NCBI GenBank assembly: GCA_947501695.1
Contig: CANMWO010000004.1
Location: 82,733-146,732, forward strand
From: an uncultured Sphingomonadaceae bacterium
Lineage (GTDB): Bacteria; Pseudomonadota; Alphaproteobacteria; Sphingomonadales; Sphingomonadaceae
Direction: 5' to 3'
Length of the DNA: 64,000 bases
Below the pieces are notes generated by a model, which saw only the letters and a program-made list of their open reading frames with translations, did not search any database and was not told where the DNA came from. This document shows positions 44,339-53,115 of the stretch, in pieces. Every line of letters begins with the position of its first letter. The stretch's first letter is position 1. Made by a program: the position numbers and the translations under genes.

Positions 44339-44971
44339 ATGAAAAAGATTTTATTGGCTCTCGCAGCCACAAGTATTTTTGTCACACCGGCGCAAGCCCT
44401 GGTTGTGGTCAGCGGTAGCGGAACTTTGACCGATACCGATCCGACACATAGTCCACGGATTAATCGTGACGGTGTAGTCAGCACATGGGCCGCACCCAAG
44501 ACATTTCCGGGCACGTTCGGCAGCGGCGACTTTGCCTATGATACGATTAACGGCACGTTTGGCGCAAATGCGTTTCAGGATATTTTCTATCAAATCACTT
44601 TTACCAATGACAGTGTAAATGATGGTCAGCCGCACTCTACGGCCTATGCCAATCTGTTCAACCCATTGGATCTGAGTGAAAATTACCTTGGCGACAGTGG
44701 ATCTTCAACCCTTCTCGGCGAGACTTTAAGCTATCAGGTTATTGTATCTGCGGGCAATGAGCTGCTGGTCAATTTTTCTCAGAATTTTGGCGGTGCTCTT
44801 CCATCTGAATATTCCTACACAATCGAAGCGTTTTCGGATGCCAATGGCGGGGAAATGTTTGCCGCTGTTCCTGAGCCAGCCACATGGGCGTTCATGATCT
44901 TTGGCTTTGGTGCCATTGGCGGTGCGCTGCGCACACGGCGCAAAGCGAATGTCAAAGTCAGCTACGCCTGA
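44339..44971 (+). CDS. PEPxxWA-CTERM sorting-domain protein
   Basis: 210 residues from ATG 44339 (GAGGA upstream). Signal peptide KKILLALAATSIFVTPAQA, a beta-rich secreted domain, and a C-terminal sorting tail: VPEPATWA, a membrane segment (FMIFGFGAIGGALRTRR) and basic end. Such proteins are processed by exosortase and linked to exopolysaccharide or the cell surface. No exosortase gene is in the window. Confidence 0.9.
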   Translation: MKKILLALAATSIFVTPAQALVVVSGSGTLTDTDPTHSPRINRDGVVSTWAAPKTFPGTFGSGDFAYDTINGTFGANAFQDIFYQITFTNDSVNDGQPHSTAYANLFNPLDLSENYLGDSGSSTLLGETLSYQVIVSAGNELLVNFSQNFGGALPSEYSYTIEAFSDANGGEMFAAVPEPATWAFMIFGFGAIGGALRTRRKANVKVSYA

Positions 44972-44992
44972 TTGAAACATCCATAGTCAAAA

Positions 44993-45022
44993 AGAGGCGG
45001 GCAGCAATGTCCGCCTTTTTTG
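44993..45022 (+). terminator. Rho-independent terminator of the PEP-CTERM gene
   Basis: AGGCGG-GCAGCAATGT-CCGCCT followed by six T, 20-50 bases after the stop codon. Confidence 0.85.
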
Positions 45023-45033
45023 TGTCCAGCAAC

Positions 45034-45705
45034 CTATGCCCGCGCCATTTCCGCCAAAACCTCGCGATAGATATCTGCCTTTTCATCTATCGCCAAACGC
45101 TCAGCGGGTTCCAGCTTGGTCGGGGTCACCACAGGTTTGCCGGTTTCGTTATCGAACAGCGGCGATTTTTTCAGATCGGGATTAAATCGGGCTTTGACGG
45201 TGCGGACCAGCAGTTTGAACAGCATGCCCGCCATGCCCGCGGTCTTGATCTTGCCGAGATCACCTGCTCCTGATTCCACCGCTACATGTTCCGCATCCCG
45301 CCCGAGCAGTGCATCGGTTTTCCCGCGATCAAAGCCGGAGAGGATCAGTGACAGAAACGGAAAGCGCGTTGAGCTGAGCGTGTTGGCAATTGGCGTCTGG
45401 CAATCCTTGCAATACCAGCGCAGCAGCGGCCCGCCGGTCACGGTCACACAGGCCAGATTGTCCTGCCCTTTGGTGATTTCGAACCGCGACGAATCGGTCT
45501 GATAGACATGTGTGCCGGCATGATCATCGAGCATCAGTTTTTCCTTACCCAGATAATGGGCAAAGGCCTGGCAATCATTACAGTGGCAAATAAGGCGGCG
45601 GCCGGATTGCGGCGCGGCGTCATGCAAGGCGGCATGAATAGCGCCGCATTTACATTTGAAATCAAGGTTTTGGCGCGTGTTCGCCTTTACAGTCATGCTC
45701 GTCAT
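45034..45705 (-). CDS. DUF6151/GFA-like zinc-binding protein
   Basis: 223 residues. Cys pairs CKCG (~18), CHCNDC (~42) and CKDC (~98) form the zinc site seen in Gfa-like proteins (glutathione-dependent formaldehyde-activating fold). The rest, including KSPLFDNETGKPV, is typical of the DUF6151 group. No enzymatic role is established for the group. Confidence 0.78.
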   Translation of the reverse strand: MTSMTVKANTRQNLDFKCKCGAIHAALHDAAPQSGRRLICHCNDCQAFAHYLGKEKLMLDDHAGTHVYQTDSSRFEITKGQDNLACVTVTGGPLLRWYCKDCQTPIANTLSSTRFPFLSLILSGFDRGKTDALLGRDAEHVAVESGAGDLGKIKTAGMAGMLFKLLVRTVKARFNPDLKKSPLFDNETGKPVVTPTKLEPAERLAIDEKADIYREVLAEMARA

Positions 45706-45743
45706 CCCTTTTCGGGAGCAAGCCAGATGTCTGCTTGCCCCTG

Positions 45744-47531
45744 TTAAAGCTGTTTCAATCCGGCGCTTTCGATCACATTCTTGGTGATATAGTCGGACGC
45801 CATTTCGGCCAGTTCGCGGCCCAAATGCCAGTCGAGTATTTGCATATCCGGGATGATCGGCGGATTAACCAAAATGTCGTCATCGCCTAGCATTTCTTTT
45901 GATGCCATCCGGCTCGCCACCACCATCGATCGCGACATGATCTCGACAATCGAAGGGAATTCCGCATCGCGTTTGCGGCGCAGCAAGACGTCCCTCATCA
46001 AGGACCAGCGGCCTCTGATATCATCATATTCGACATCGGTGCGCCAGACTTCGTCGGGATCGCCGAGCGACACGACGATATTCGGTCCAGTTTTCAGATC
46101 ATGCATGACCTTGACCGGCACATTGTCGAGCACCCCGCCATCGACGAGAATATTGCCATCGCCATCGATAAAGGGCGGCAAGATGGTCGGCAAAGAGCCC
46201 GACGCGCGGACACATTCCCACAGCGGGCCGCGCCGGTGAATGTGCAGGCCGTTGGTCGATAAATTGGTCGAAACTCCGAAGAAAGCAATGGGTTGGTCGG
46301 CTATGTCCTTGGTCCCATAGCGCTGACGCAGCTCGGCATCGAACACCGTCGGGTCGAGCAGCGAATAGAGCGGCAGGGTCAGTCGCCGCATCGCTTTGGC
46401 CTTGATGAACATGGCCTCCATCTGGTCGAGTGTTTCCTCGACGCTCATCCCGCGCGCAATCGCGCCGCCCATCGCGGCCCCTGCGCTCGCACCGCCGATG
46501 AAGTCGATCGGGACATCGGCCTCTCTGAGCGCCTGAATGACCCCGAGATGCGCGCAGCCCAGTGCGCCGCCGCCCGCGAGCACCAAGCCCACAGCGCGAC
46601 CGGTCAGGAAGCGAGCAACCTTGGCGAAATCCGTATCGCTATCGAGTGCAACATGATGGTGCAGCTTGGGTTCGCGTGGATCGATCCAGACCGCGCTCTT
46701 GGTGATTGTCTTGTCAGCCTTCTCACGGACCAAAAGCAAGGTCCGCTGCGGCGCGGCAATCCACCGCATCGCGCTCTGTTCCATCGCATTGAGCTCAGGT
46801 TCGGCGCGACCCGGACGGCCCACCATGACCAGCGCATCGGCGTTGCGGCAGACTTGACGACCCCATTCCTCTGATCCGCTGCCATCAATCAAGACATAGG
46901 CGCCTTTGGCCTCTTGCTCGGCCAACCATGCCTGATAGGCGGCGCTATCGGAGGCTTCATTGGTCCCCTGATCCACCGCGATTACCGGTGTGTCGTCTGT
47001 TACAATCGCTTCAAATGCCGCGGTCAGACGGACCAGAAAACCATCGGGCAATGGACCGGTTCCGGCGGGCAGCAAGGCAATCACACGCGGCGTGCTGCTC
47101 TTGACTGAACCGGCCCGGCTCGTGGCAACCACGAGCCGCTCGGAAACGAGTTTGAGCATCGCCTGTGTCAACTCGGGATGCGCGCGAGCAATCTCGTCAA
47201 ACGCGCTACGGGACACTTTGAGAACCGCTGAATCACGAGTCGCGATGACATCGGCCGTGCGTTTGCCGCCAGCGAAAAAGGCCAGTTCACCGACCGCTTC
47301 ACCGGCTTCGATATGGGCGACAATATGGACCTTGTTGACCACCACGCGGAACCGGCCGGATTCGACGAAGTAGAGCGCATCGGCATCATCGCCCTGCGCC
47401 ACCAGAGTCTCGCCGCCCGACACGGGTTTCAACGTGGATACAGCCTCTAGCGCATCAAGCGCCGCTGTCGACACGCCATCAAATAGCGCATGGTGGGCCA
47501 GATTTGGGCCTGCAGCCGGTATATCGTTCAT
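45744..47531 (-). CDS. Patatin-like phospholipase with N-terminal cyclic-nucleotide-binding domain
   Basis: 595 residues from ATG 47531 (GGGGAATGGG upstream); the frame opens at a TTG 12 bases earlier. A cNMP-binding domain (~15-130, GEAVGELAFFAGGKRTADVI) is followed by a Rossmann-like linker region and a patatin domain (~315-520) with oxyanion loop AGGGALGCAHLG, nucleophile motif GGASAG and catalytic DGG (LVDGGVLDN). The architecture is that of neuropathy-target-esterase-like RssA/YchK relatives. Likely a regulated lysophospholipase at the inner membrane. Confidence 0.92.
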   Translation of the reverse strand: MNDIPAAGPNLAHHALFDGVSTAALDALEAVSTLKPVSGGETLVAQGDDADALYFVESGRFRVVVNKVHIVAHIEAGEAVGELAFFAGGKRTADVIATRDSAVLKVSRSAFDEIARAHPELTQAMLKLVSERLVVATSRAGSVKSSTPRVIALLPAGTGPLPDGFLVRLTAAFEAIVTDDTPVIAVDQGTNEASDSAAYQAWLAEQEAKGAYVLIDGSGSEEWGRQVCRNADALVMVGRPGRAEPELNAMEQSAMRWIAAPQRTLLLVREKADKTITKSAVWIDPREPKLHHHVALDSDTDFAKVARFLTGRAVGLVLAGGGALGCAHLGVIQALREADVPIDFIGGASAGAAMGGAIARGMSVEETLDQMEAMFIKAKAMRRLTLPLYSLLDPTVFDAELRQRYGTKDIADQPIAFFGVSTNLSTNGLHIHRRGPLWECVRASGSLPTILPPFIDGDGNILVDGGVLDNVPVKVMHDLKTGPNIVVSLGDPDEVWRTDVEYDDIRGRWSLMRDVLLRRKRDAEFPSIVEIMSRSMVVASRMASKEMLGDDDILVNPPIIPDMQILDWHLGRELAEMASDYITKNVIESAGLKQL

Positions 47532-47614
47532 CCCATTCCCCAACAGGTGCGACCCCGTTTAGCCCGTTATCTGCCCTTACGCGTTGATAATCAATGGCTT
47601 TCGCTATTGATTGC

Positions 47615-48697
47615 CTATTGGCCAAAAGCGCAGATCAAACCGCGATTAGGGGCCACCTTGTTGGCCAGCATCTCGAGATAGGCGCTTTGCAAGGCGTCGT
47701 GACCCGCCAGCTGCTCGACCGAAAGATGACCGGCCGCAGCCGCAACAAAGGCCGCAAACTGCTCATCCACCATGGCGCGGAACGTTGCCGGTCCCACTTC
47801 CTTCATCAACGATTCCGCCACTGTCGGAGCGAAGAACAACACCGGCTCGGGGCCCTTTAACTCGCCTCTACCTGTTCGTTCTTCAAAGTGGGTTGCGCCG
47901 ACCATGGAACTGAATTTCAGATTGGTGTCCCAATGTGCGTGAATAGCAGCGAGTAGACCAGTGTTGCCCGCGAAATCGACAGATACGATATTTTGCGAAG
48001 CATCGGCACTGGATAAGTCATCATAGGTCAGCACTTCGTCATAAAGCCCGGTTTCCTCGACAAAAGCTTTGTTGCCAGTAGACGTCAGGCCAATGCGTTT
48101 GATATCGGGGCTCAGATTTTTGGCAACCAATGCCAGACCGAGGGCGGTTTTCGATGATGCGCTGGTCAGCAATACAGCTTCAGCGCCATGCCATTCCGCT
48201 TTGCGCATCATATCTTCGATTAGAAAGCTGGTTGTAAATAGCGGTTGATAGAGCGCGCGTTCGTCTTCCATTTGCCCCGCGTCAGTGCCGAGGCGGTTAT
48301 ATTGGTTGTAGATAATCGCAAGACCCTGACGGTGTTCGGAACTATCAACAAATCCGGCTGCGGTAACATTACCGGGAGCGACAACGAGATGGCTCGCCAT
48401 CGGCAAATAGCCATAGACCCGTTCGCCGACTGCGATGCCGTCCTGCTTCGACGCTACTACTTTGGCAAAACCCCAAACCGGTACAATGCCCCAATCCGCG
48501 TCACCGGTGGGGAAGAAATTCCAATAGCCAAAGCCATCGCCAACAGCCGCATAAGTAATGTTATTGGCGGTCAGCGCATATTTTTCGATTTCCAGTAAAA
48601 TTTGCCCATCAGCCAATTCCGGTGCCGGAGCATTCCGCCATTCGCTTTGCGGGAGGTCGGCCTTCTTTACCCAAAGGCTGCTGATCTGGTCACTCAT
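47615..48697 (-). CDS. DUF2855 family protein
   Basis: 360 residues. The N-terminus (LADGQILLEIEKYALTANNI) and the central Rossmann-like EAVLLTSASSKTALGLAL resemble medium-chain dehydrogenases without their usual zinc ligands. This is the DUF2855 pattern. It may be a quinone-oxidoreductase-like enzyme; no substrate can be inferred. Confidence 0.82.
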   Translation of the reverse strand: MSDQISSLWVKKADLPQSEWRNAPAPELADGQILLEIEKYALTANNITYAAVGDGFGYWNFFPTGDADWGIVPVWGFAKVVASKQDGIAVGERVYGYLPMASHLVVAPGNVTAAGFVDSSEHRQGLAIIYNQYNRLGTDAGQMEDERALYQPLFTTSFLIEDMMRKAEWHGAEAVLLTSASSKTALGLALVAKNLSPDIKRIGLTSTGNKAFVEETGLYDEVLTYDDLSSADASQNIVSVDFAGNTGLLAAIHAHWDTNLKFSSMVGATHFEERTGRGELKGPEPVLFFAPTVAESLMKEVGPATFRAMVDEQFAAFVAAAAGHLSVEQLAGHDALQSAYLEMLANKVAPNRGLICAFGQ

Positions 48698-48880
48698 ATG
48701 CGCTGCTCCATCTGAAAAGAATCATGATATTGGTTTTGATTTTCTAACATTATCATAGGCTTTCATCCGCGATTGGCAAAAGCATTTGCCAAAAATGGCG
48801 TGGCTGCTAATCCTGTTGCGATTGTAATTAAATGACAGAACGAATTTCAGCATCAAAGATGCGAAACGGGGAGAATTTGA

Positions 48881-50452
48881 GTGAGTACTGCGCCAGTTTC
48901 CGGATTTGAAGCCGCCATTAAGCCTGTCACCAATGTATCAGATTTTATCTGGGGCGGGAGCTGGAACGGGGAACCGGTCCTAGCGATTGCTGGTCAGCCT
49001 ATCCCGCCGATGGTTATCATCTTGCTGGGTGCTGGTATCTATTTCATGATTGGTTTGCGCGGCTATCCGTTGCGCCGGCTATTCCCCGCTCTGGCAGGTC
49101 TATTCAAGAAATCCGACAACAAAGGCGCGGGTGAAATCTCTCCCTTTGCTGCCTTGTCTACCGCTCTTTCGGGACAAGTTGGTACCGGTAACCTCGCTGG
49201 TGTGGCCACGGCTATCACGCTGGGCGGGCCGGGGGCGATTTTCTGGATGTGGGTTACCGCTTTGTTCGGCATGGCGCTCGCTTTTGCCGAGGGTTCTCTT
49301 GCCGTGCGCTTTCGCGAACAGGCTGAGGACGGCACCTATCGCGGCGGTCCTATGACATATATCAGCATTGGGCTGGGTCCGAAATGGACGTGGCTCGCTG
49401 TCTTATTCTGTCTTGGCGCGCTATTCTCTGCGCTGGTGACCGGCAACGGTATTCAGGCCAATAGCCTTGGCGATAGCGCCAATGAACTATTCGGTGTTCA
49501 GGAATGGGTCGGCGGCGCGGTTGCTGCTGTTGCGGTTTTCGCGGTTATCATCGGCGGTATCAAATCCATTGGTAAAGTCGCTGAAACAATCGTCCCGTGG
49601 ATGGCCGGCATTTATCTGTTGATGGCCTTTGTCGCATTGATGATTAACCTGCCTTATCTGCCAGAAACCTTCTCTCGTATCTTTGCCGGTGCCTTTGGTT
49701 ATGACGCAGCCGCTGGCGGTTTCCTTGGTGCGATGATCATGATCGCCATTCGCGCCGGTGTTGCGCGCGGGCTGTTCTCTAACGAGGCGGGTCAGGGTTC
49801 AACTCCGATTGCTCACGCCGTCGCCCAAACCAATGATCCGGCGGCACAGGGTCGCTTTGCGATGATGGGTACGTTTATCGATACAATCGTTATCTGCACG
49901 ATGACCGCTTTGGTGATGCTTACGGTTGCTGGTGATTTCAGCGTTACCGATGCCAATGGCGTGAAGCAGGTGGTCGAACATGCCTGGCAATCCGATCTGA
50001 ATGGCTTTGCGATGACCTCGGGTGCCTATGCAGCGGCCTTCCCGTTTGAGGTGTTTAGCATTCCCATCGGAACGCTGATTGTCTCGGTCGCGCTCATCCT
50101 GTTCGTGTTCACAACCCTGCTGACATGGAGCTATTATGGCGAGCGCGCGATCACCTATCTCTACGATCTGCTGCCCGGTTCCTCGCTAAGCGGCGAGAAA
50201 AAACTGCATTTCATGTGGCGCGTTGTTTGGTGCCTGGTCATCTTCCTAGGCTCCTTTGCACCACTTGAGCTGGTCTGGCGTCTTGGAGATATTTCCAACG
50301 CGGTTATGACACTGCCGAATATCGTTGCCTTGCTTGCTCTATCCGGCGTGGTCTTCGCTCTGGCAAAAGGCGAGCGGACAGCTGGAACCGACCATGGCCG
50401 GGAAACGCCCAAGGAATTGCAAGAAGAAGTGTCCGGAGCAGCAGGGCATTAG
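48881..50452 (+). CDS. Alanine/glycine:cation symporter, AGCS family
   Basis: 523 residues, about 10-11 membrane segments. GTG start with GGGGAGA upstream. Signatures: SALSTALSGQVGTGNLAGVA-type segment, GPGAIFWMWVTALFGMALAF and ARGLFSNEAGQGSTPIAHA. Imports alanine or glycine with sodium. The C-terminus is charged. A palindromic element follows 15 bases after the stop. Confidence 0.95.
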   Translation: MSTAPVSGFEAAIKPVTNVSDFIWGGSWNGEPVLAIAGQPIPPMVIILLGAGIYFMIGLRGYPLRRLFPALAGLFKKSDNKGAGEISPFAALSTALSGQVGTGNLAGVATAITLGGPGAIFWMWVTALFGMALAFAEGSLAVRFREQAEDGTYRGGPMTYISIGLGPKWTWLAVLFCLGALFSALVTGNGIQANSLGDSANELFGVQEWVGGAVAAVAVFAVIIGGIKSIGKVAETIVPWMAGIYLLMAFVALMINLPYLPETFSRIFAGAFGYDAAAGGFLGAMIMIAIRAGVARGLFSNEAGQGSTPIAHAVAQTNDPAAQGRFAMMGTFIDTIVICTMTALVMLTVAGDFSVTDANGVKQVVEHAWQSDLNGFAMTSGAYAAAFPFEVFSIPIGTLIVSVALILFVFTTLLTWSYYGERAITYLYDLLPGSSLSGEKKLHFMWRVVWCLVIFLGSFAPLELVWRLGDISNAVMTLPNIVALLALSGVVFALAKGERTAGTDHGRETPKELQEEVSGAAGH

Positions 50453-50466
50453 GTTGTTTTTTTTAA

Positions 50467-50670
50467 CCTCAAGCACCGGGCGCGGGCATCCGCCCGCTTG
50501 GCTTTCCTCGCATAAGCTCGGGCGCGCAGTCGCGCTTGCCGACGCGATGCGTCGGTTTGGTGCGAACCTCGAGGTAAAACAACCGAGCGCAGCGAGGCAA
50601 GGCCGACTGGCCGCCGCGCCTTATTGGCGCGATAGCCAAGCGGGCGGATGCCCGCGCCCGGCGCCTGAGG
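50467..50670. repeat. ~200 bp palindromic element, copy E
   Basis: Terminal inverted repeats CCTCAAGCACCGGGCG ... CGCCCGGCGCCTGAGG, arm order X-Y. A T-run precedes it, so it may also terminate the AGCS transcript. It ends 11 bases before the YqaA-like start. Confidence 0.88.
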
Positions 50671-50681
50671 TAAAATAGACA

Positions 50682-51263
50682 ATGCTCAAACGCCTTTATG
50701 ATTGGATGCTCGATAAGGCCGGTCATCCGCAAGCCACCAAATGGCTCGCCGGTATCAGTTTTGCGGAGTCCAGTTTCTTTCCAATCCCGCCCGATGTCAT
50801 GCTCGCGCCGATGTGTTTGGCAAAACCCAAACGCGCTTATTGGTATGCTTTCATTTGCACGGTTTCATCGGTACTTGGCGCGCTGCTGGGCTATGCGATC
50901 GGCTTTTTCCTGTTTGAGACCATTGGTATTGCCATTCTGGACTTTTACGGCATGGGCGAGAAATTCGATACCTTTGCGCAAAATTTCAACGAGCAAGGCT
51001 GGATAGTTGTCCTGCTCGCCGGGTTCACGCCTTTGCCGTTTAAGGTCATCACCATTGCCGCTGGCAGCACCGCCATGCCGCTTTATGTCCTGATCTTTGC
51101 TGCGATTATTGCGCGGTCCGCACGATTTTTTCTCGTCGCGGTTCTTCTCGCCAAATTCGGCGCGCCTATGAAAGACTGGATCGACAAGAACTTCGCGTTG
51201 GCGACCACGCTCGGCGGAATTTTGTTCGTCGGCGGCTTTGTCGCGGTGAAATGGTTATTGTAA
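50682..51263 (+). CDS. YqaA-family (DedA-like) inner-membrane protein
   Basis: 193 residues, 4-5 membrane segments. GISFAESSFFPIPPDVMLAP and GWIVVLLAGFTPLPFKVITI (with its Gly-Phe-Thr-Pro-x-Pro motif) are characteristic of the YqaA branch of the DedA/VTT superfamily, thought to be lipid scramblases or transporters. Flanked on both sides by palindromic elements. Confidence 0.92.
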   Translation: MLKRLYDWMLDKAGHPQATKWLAGISFAESSFFPIPPDVMLAPMCLAKPKRAYWYAFICTVSSVLGALLGYAIGFFLFETIGIAILDFYGMGEKFDTFAQNFNEQGWIVVLLAGFTPLPFKVITIAAGSTAMPLYVLIFAAIIARSARFFLVAVLLAKFGAPMKDWIDKNFALATTLGGILFVGGFVAVKWLL

Positions 51264-51273
51264 TTTTATTGGA

Positions 51274-51475
51274 CCTCAGGCGCCGGGCGCGGGCATCCGC
51301 CCGCTTGGCTACGCGCCATAAGGCGCGGCGGCCGGTCGGCCTTGCCTCGCTGCGCTCGGTTACATTACTTCAAGACTGGCACTAAACCGACGCACCGCGT
51401 CGGCAAGCGCGACTGCGCGCCCGAGCTTATGCGAGGGAAGCCAAGCGGGCGGACGCCCGCGCCCGGCGCCTGAGG
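51274..51475. repeat. ~200 bp palindromic element, copy F
   Basis: Same family, arm order Y-X, opposite to copy E. It lies between the YqaA-like gene and gshA. Confidence 0.88.
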
Positions 51476-51547
51476 TCAAACAAAGACTCCTCCCGCCCGA
51501 ATAAAATATTTCTAGCGATATTTCGGACACTTGCCTAAACGCAAAGC

Positions 51548-52921
51548 ATGAGCACGAGACAAGTTTCAAATAGCAACGATCCTGTGATCGAAGATGTCAG
51601 CCAACTTATCGAGCCAATGCAAGGCGGCGAGAAGCCGAAAGAGCAATGGCGCATCGGCACGGAGCATGAGAAATTTGTCTATTGTACAACCGACCATCAC
51701 GCTCCGACCTATGACGAACCCGGCGGCATCAAAGACCTGCTGCTTGCGCTTCAGGAATTTGGCTGGAAGCCGGTTGAGGAAAACGGCAAAGTCATTGCCA
51801 TGGCTGGCGACGATGGCACCGTCAGTCTGGAACCCGCCGGACAGCTGGAACTTTCCGGCGCGCCGCTCGAAAATCTCCACGAGACATGTAACGAAACCGG
51901 CCGTCATTTAACGCAAGTGAAAGCAATCGGCGAGAAGACCGGAAAGGGTTTTCTCGGCATGGGCATGTGGCCGGACAAGACCCGCGCCGAACTGCCGATC
52001 ATGCCCAAAGGGCGTTACGGGATCATGCTCGATCATATGCCGAAAGTCGGCAATCTCGGCCTTGATATGATGCTGCGTACCTGCACGATCCAGGTAAATC
52101 TCGACTATTCCAGCGAAGCCGACATGGCCCAAAAATTCCGCGTTGGCCTTGCTTTGCAACCACTGGCCACGGCGCTATTCGCCAATTCGCCTTTCACGGA
52201 AAACCAGACCAACGGGTTTGAAAGTTTCCGCAGCCATATCTGGTCTGACACCGATCCCCATCGCACCGGCATGCTGCCCTTCGTATTTGACGAGGGCTTT
52301 GGCTATGAACGCTATGCACAATATATGCTCGACGTCCCGATGTATTTTGTGTTTCGCGATGGCAAATATATCAACGCGGCGGGCCTCAGTTTCCGGGATT
52401 TCCTGAAAGGGGAATTATCAGTGCTCCCCGGCGAGAAGCCAACCATAGCGGATTGGAATGATCACCTCTCGACCGCCTTCCCCGAAGTACGGTTAAAAAG
52501 CTTCCTCGAAATGCGCGGCGCCGATGGCGGTCCGTGGAACCGGATTTGCGCGCTGCCTGCTTTTTGGGTGGGTTTACTCTACGACCAGACCGCGCTCGAT
52601 GCCGCTTGGGATCGGGTCAAAGGCTGGAGCATGGAAGAACGCGAAGCACTGCGCAATGCCGTGCCGAAACAGGGGCTAGATGCGCCATTGCCAAATGGCG
52701 GTAAGCTGCTCGATCTGGCTGGCGAAATTCTCGAAATCGCCTCCGCTGGCCTAACGGCACGCGGCTGTCTTAACACTAGCGGCGACAATGAAAGCGGATT
52801 TCTTGATCCCCTGCGCGAAGTCGTGGCCAAGGGTAAATCTCCCGCAGCGCAGTTACTGGAACGCTATCACGGCGAGTGGAATGGCGATTTATCGCGTATC
52901 TATGACGAAATGAGTTTTTGA
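51548..52921 (+). CDS. gshA: Glutamate-cysteine ligase, plant/alphaproteobacterial type
   Basis: 457 residues. WRIGTEHEKFVY (substrate/Mg site), DGTVSLEPAGQLELSGAPLE and LRTCTIQVNLDYSSEADMAQ are signatures of the plant-type GCL used by alphaproteobacteria. First step of glutathione synthesis. Start ATG 51548 has only a weak ribosome site. The gene stands alone after a palindromic element. Confidence 0.96.
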   Translation: MSTRQVSNSNDPVIEDVSQLIEPMQGGEKPKEQWRIGTEHEKFVYCTTDHHAPTYDEPGGIKDLLLALQEFGWKPVEENGKVIAMAGDDGTVSLEPAGQLELSGAPLENLHETCNETGRHLTQVKAIGEKTGKGFLGMGMWPDKTRAELPIMPKGRYGIMLDHMPKVGNLGLDMMLRTCTIQVNLDYSSEADMAQKFRVGLALQPLATALFANSPFTENQTNGFESFRSHIWSDTDPHRTGMLPFVFDEGFGYERYAQYMLDVPMYFVFRDGKYINAAGLSFRDFLKGELSVLPGEKPTIADWNDHLSTAFPEVRLKSFLEMRGADGGPWNRICALPAFWVGLLYDQTALDAAWDRVKGWSMEEREALRNAVPKQGLDAPLPNGGKLLDLAGEILEIASAGLTARGCLNTSGDNESGFLDPLREVVAKGKSPAAQLLERYHGEWNGDLSRIYDEMSF

Positions 52922-53115
52922 TAGGAACGTCAAACGGTCGATCAGCACCGGTTTTGTAACGCAATTGCAACAGTCGTGTCGGATTCCGCACGATCCCGGC
53001 CATTAACACGCGCGTAAACTTGACCGCTGGCCTTGCGAGGATCAGGGGTTGCGGCACGGGGAACAGGGAACCTCCCCTAGTCCATATACCAATTTCATAG
53101 TCGGAGATCATCGTC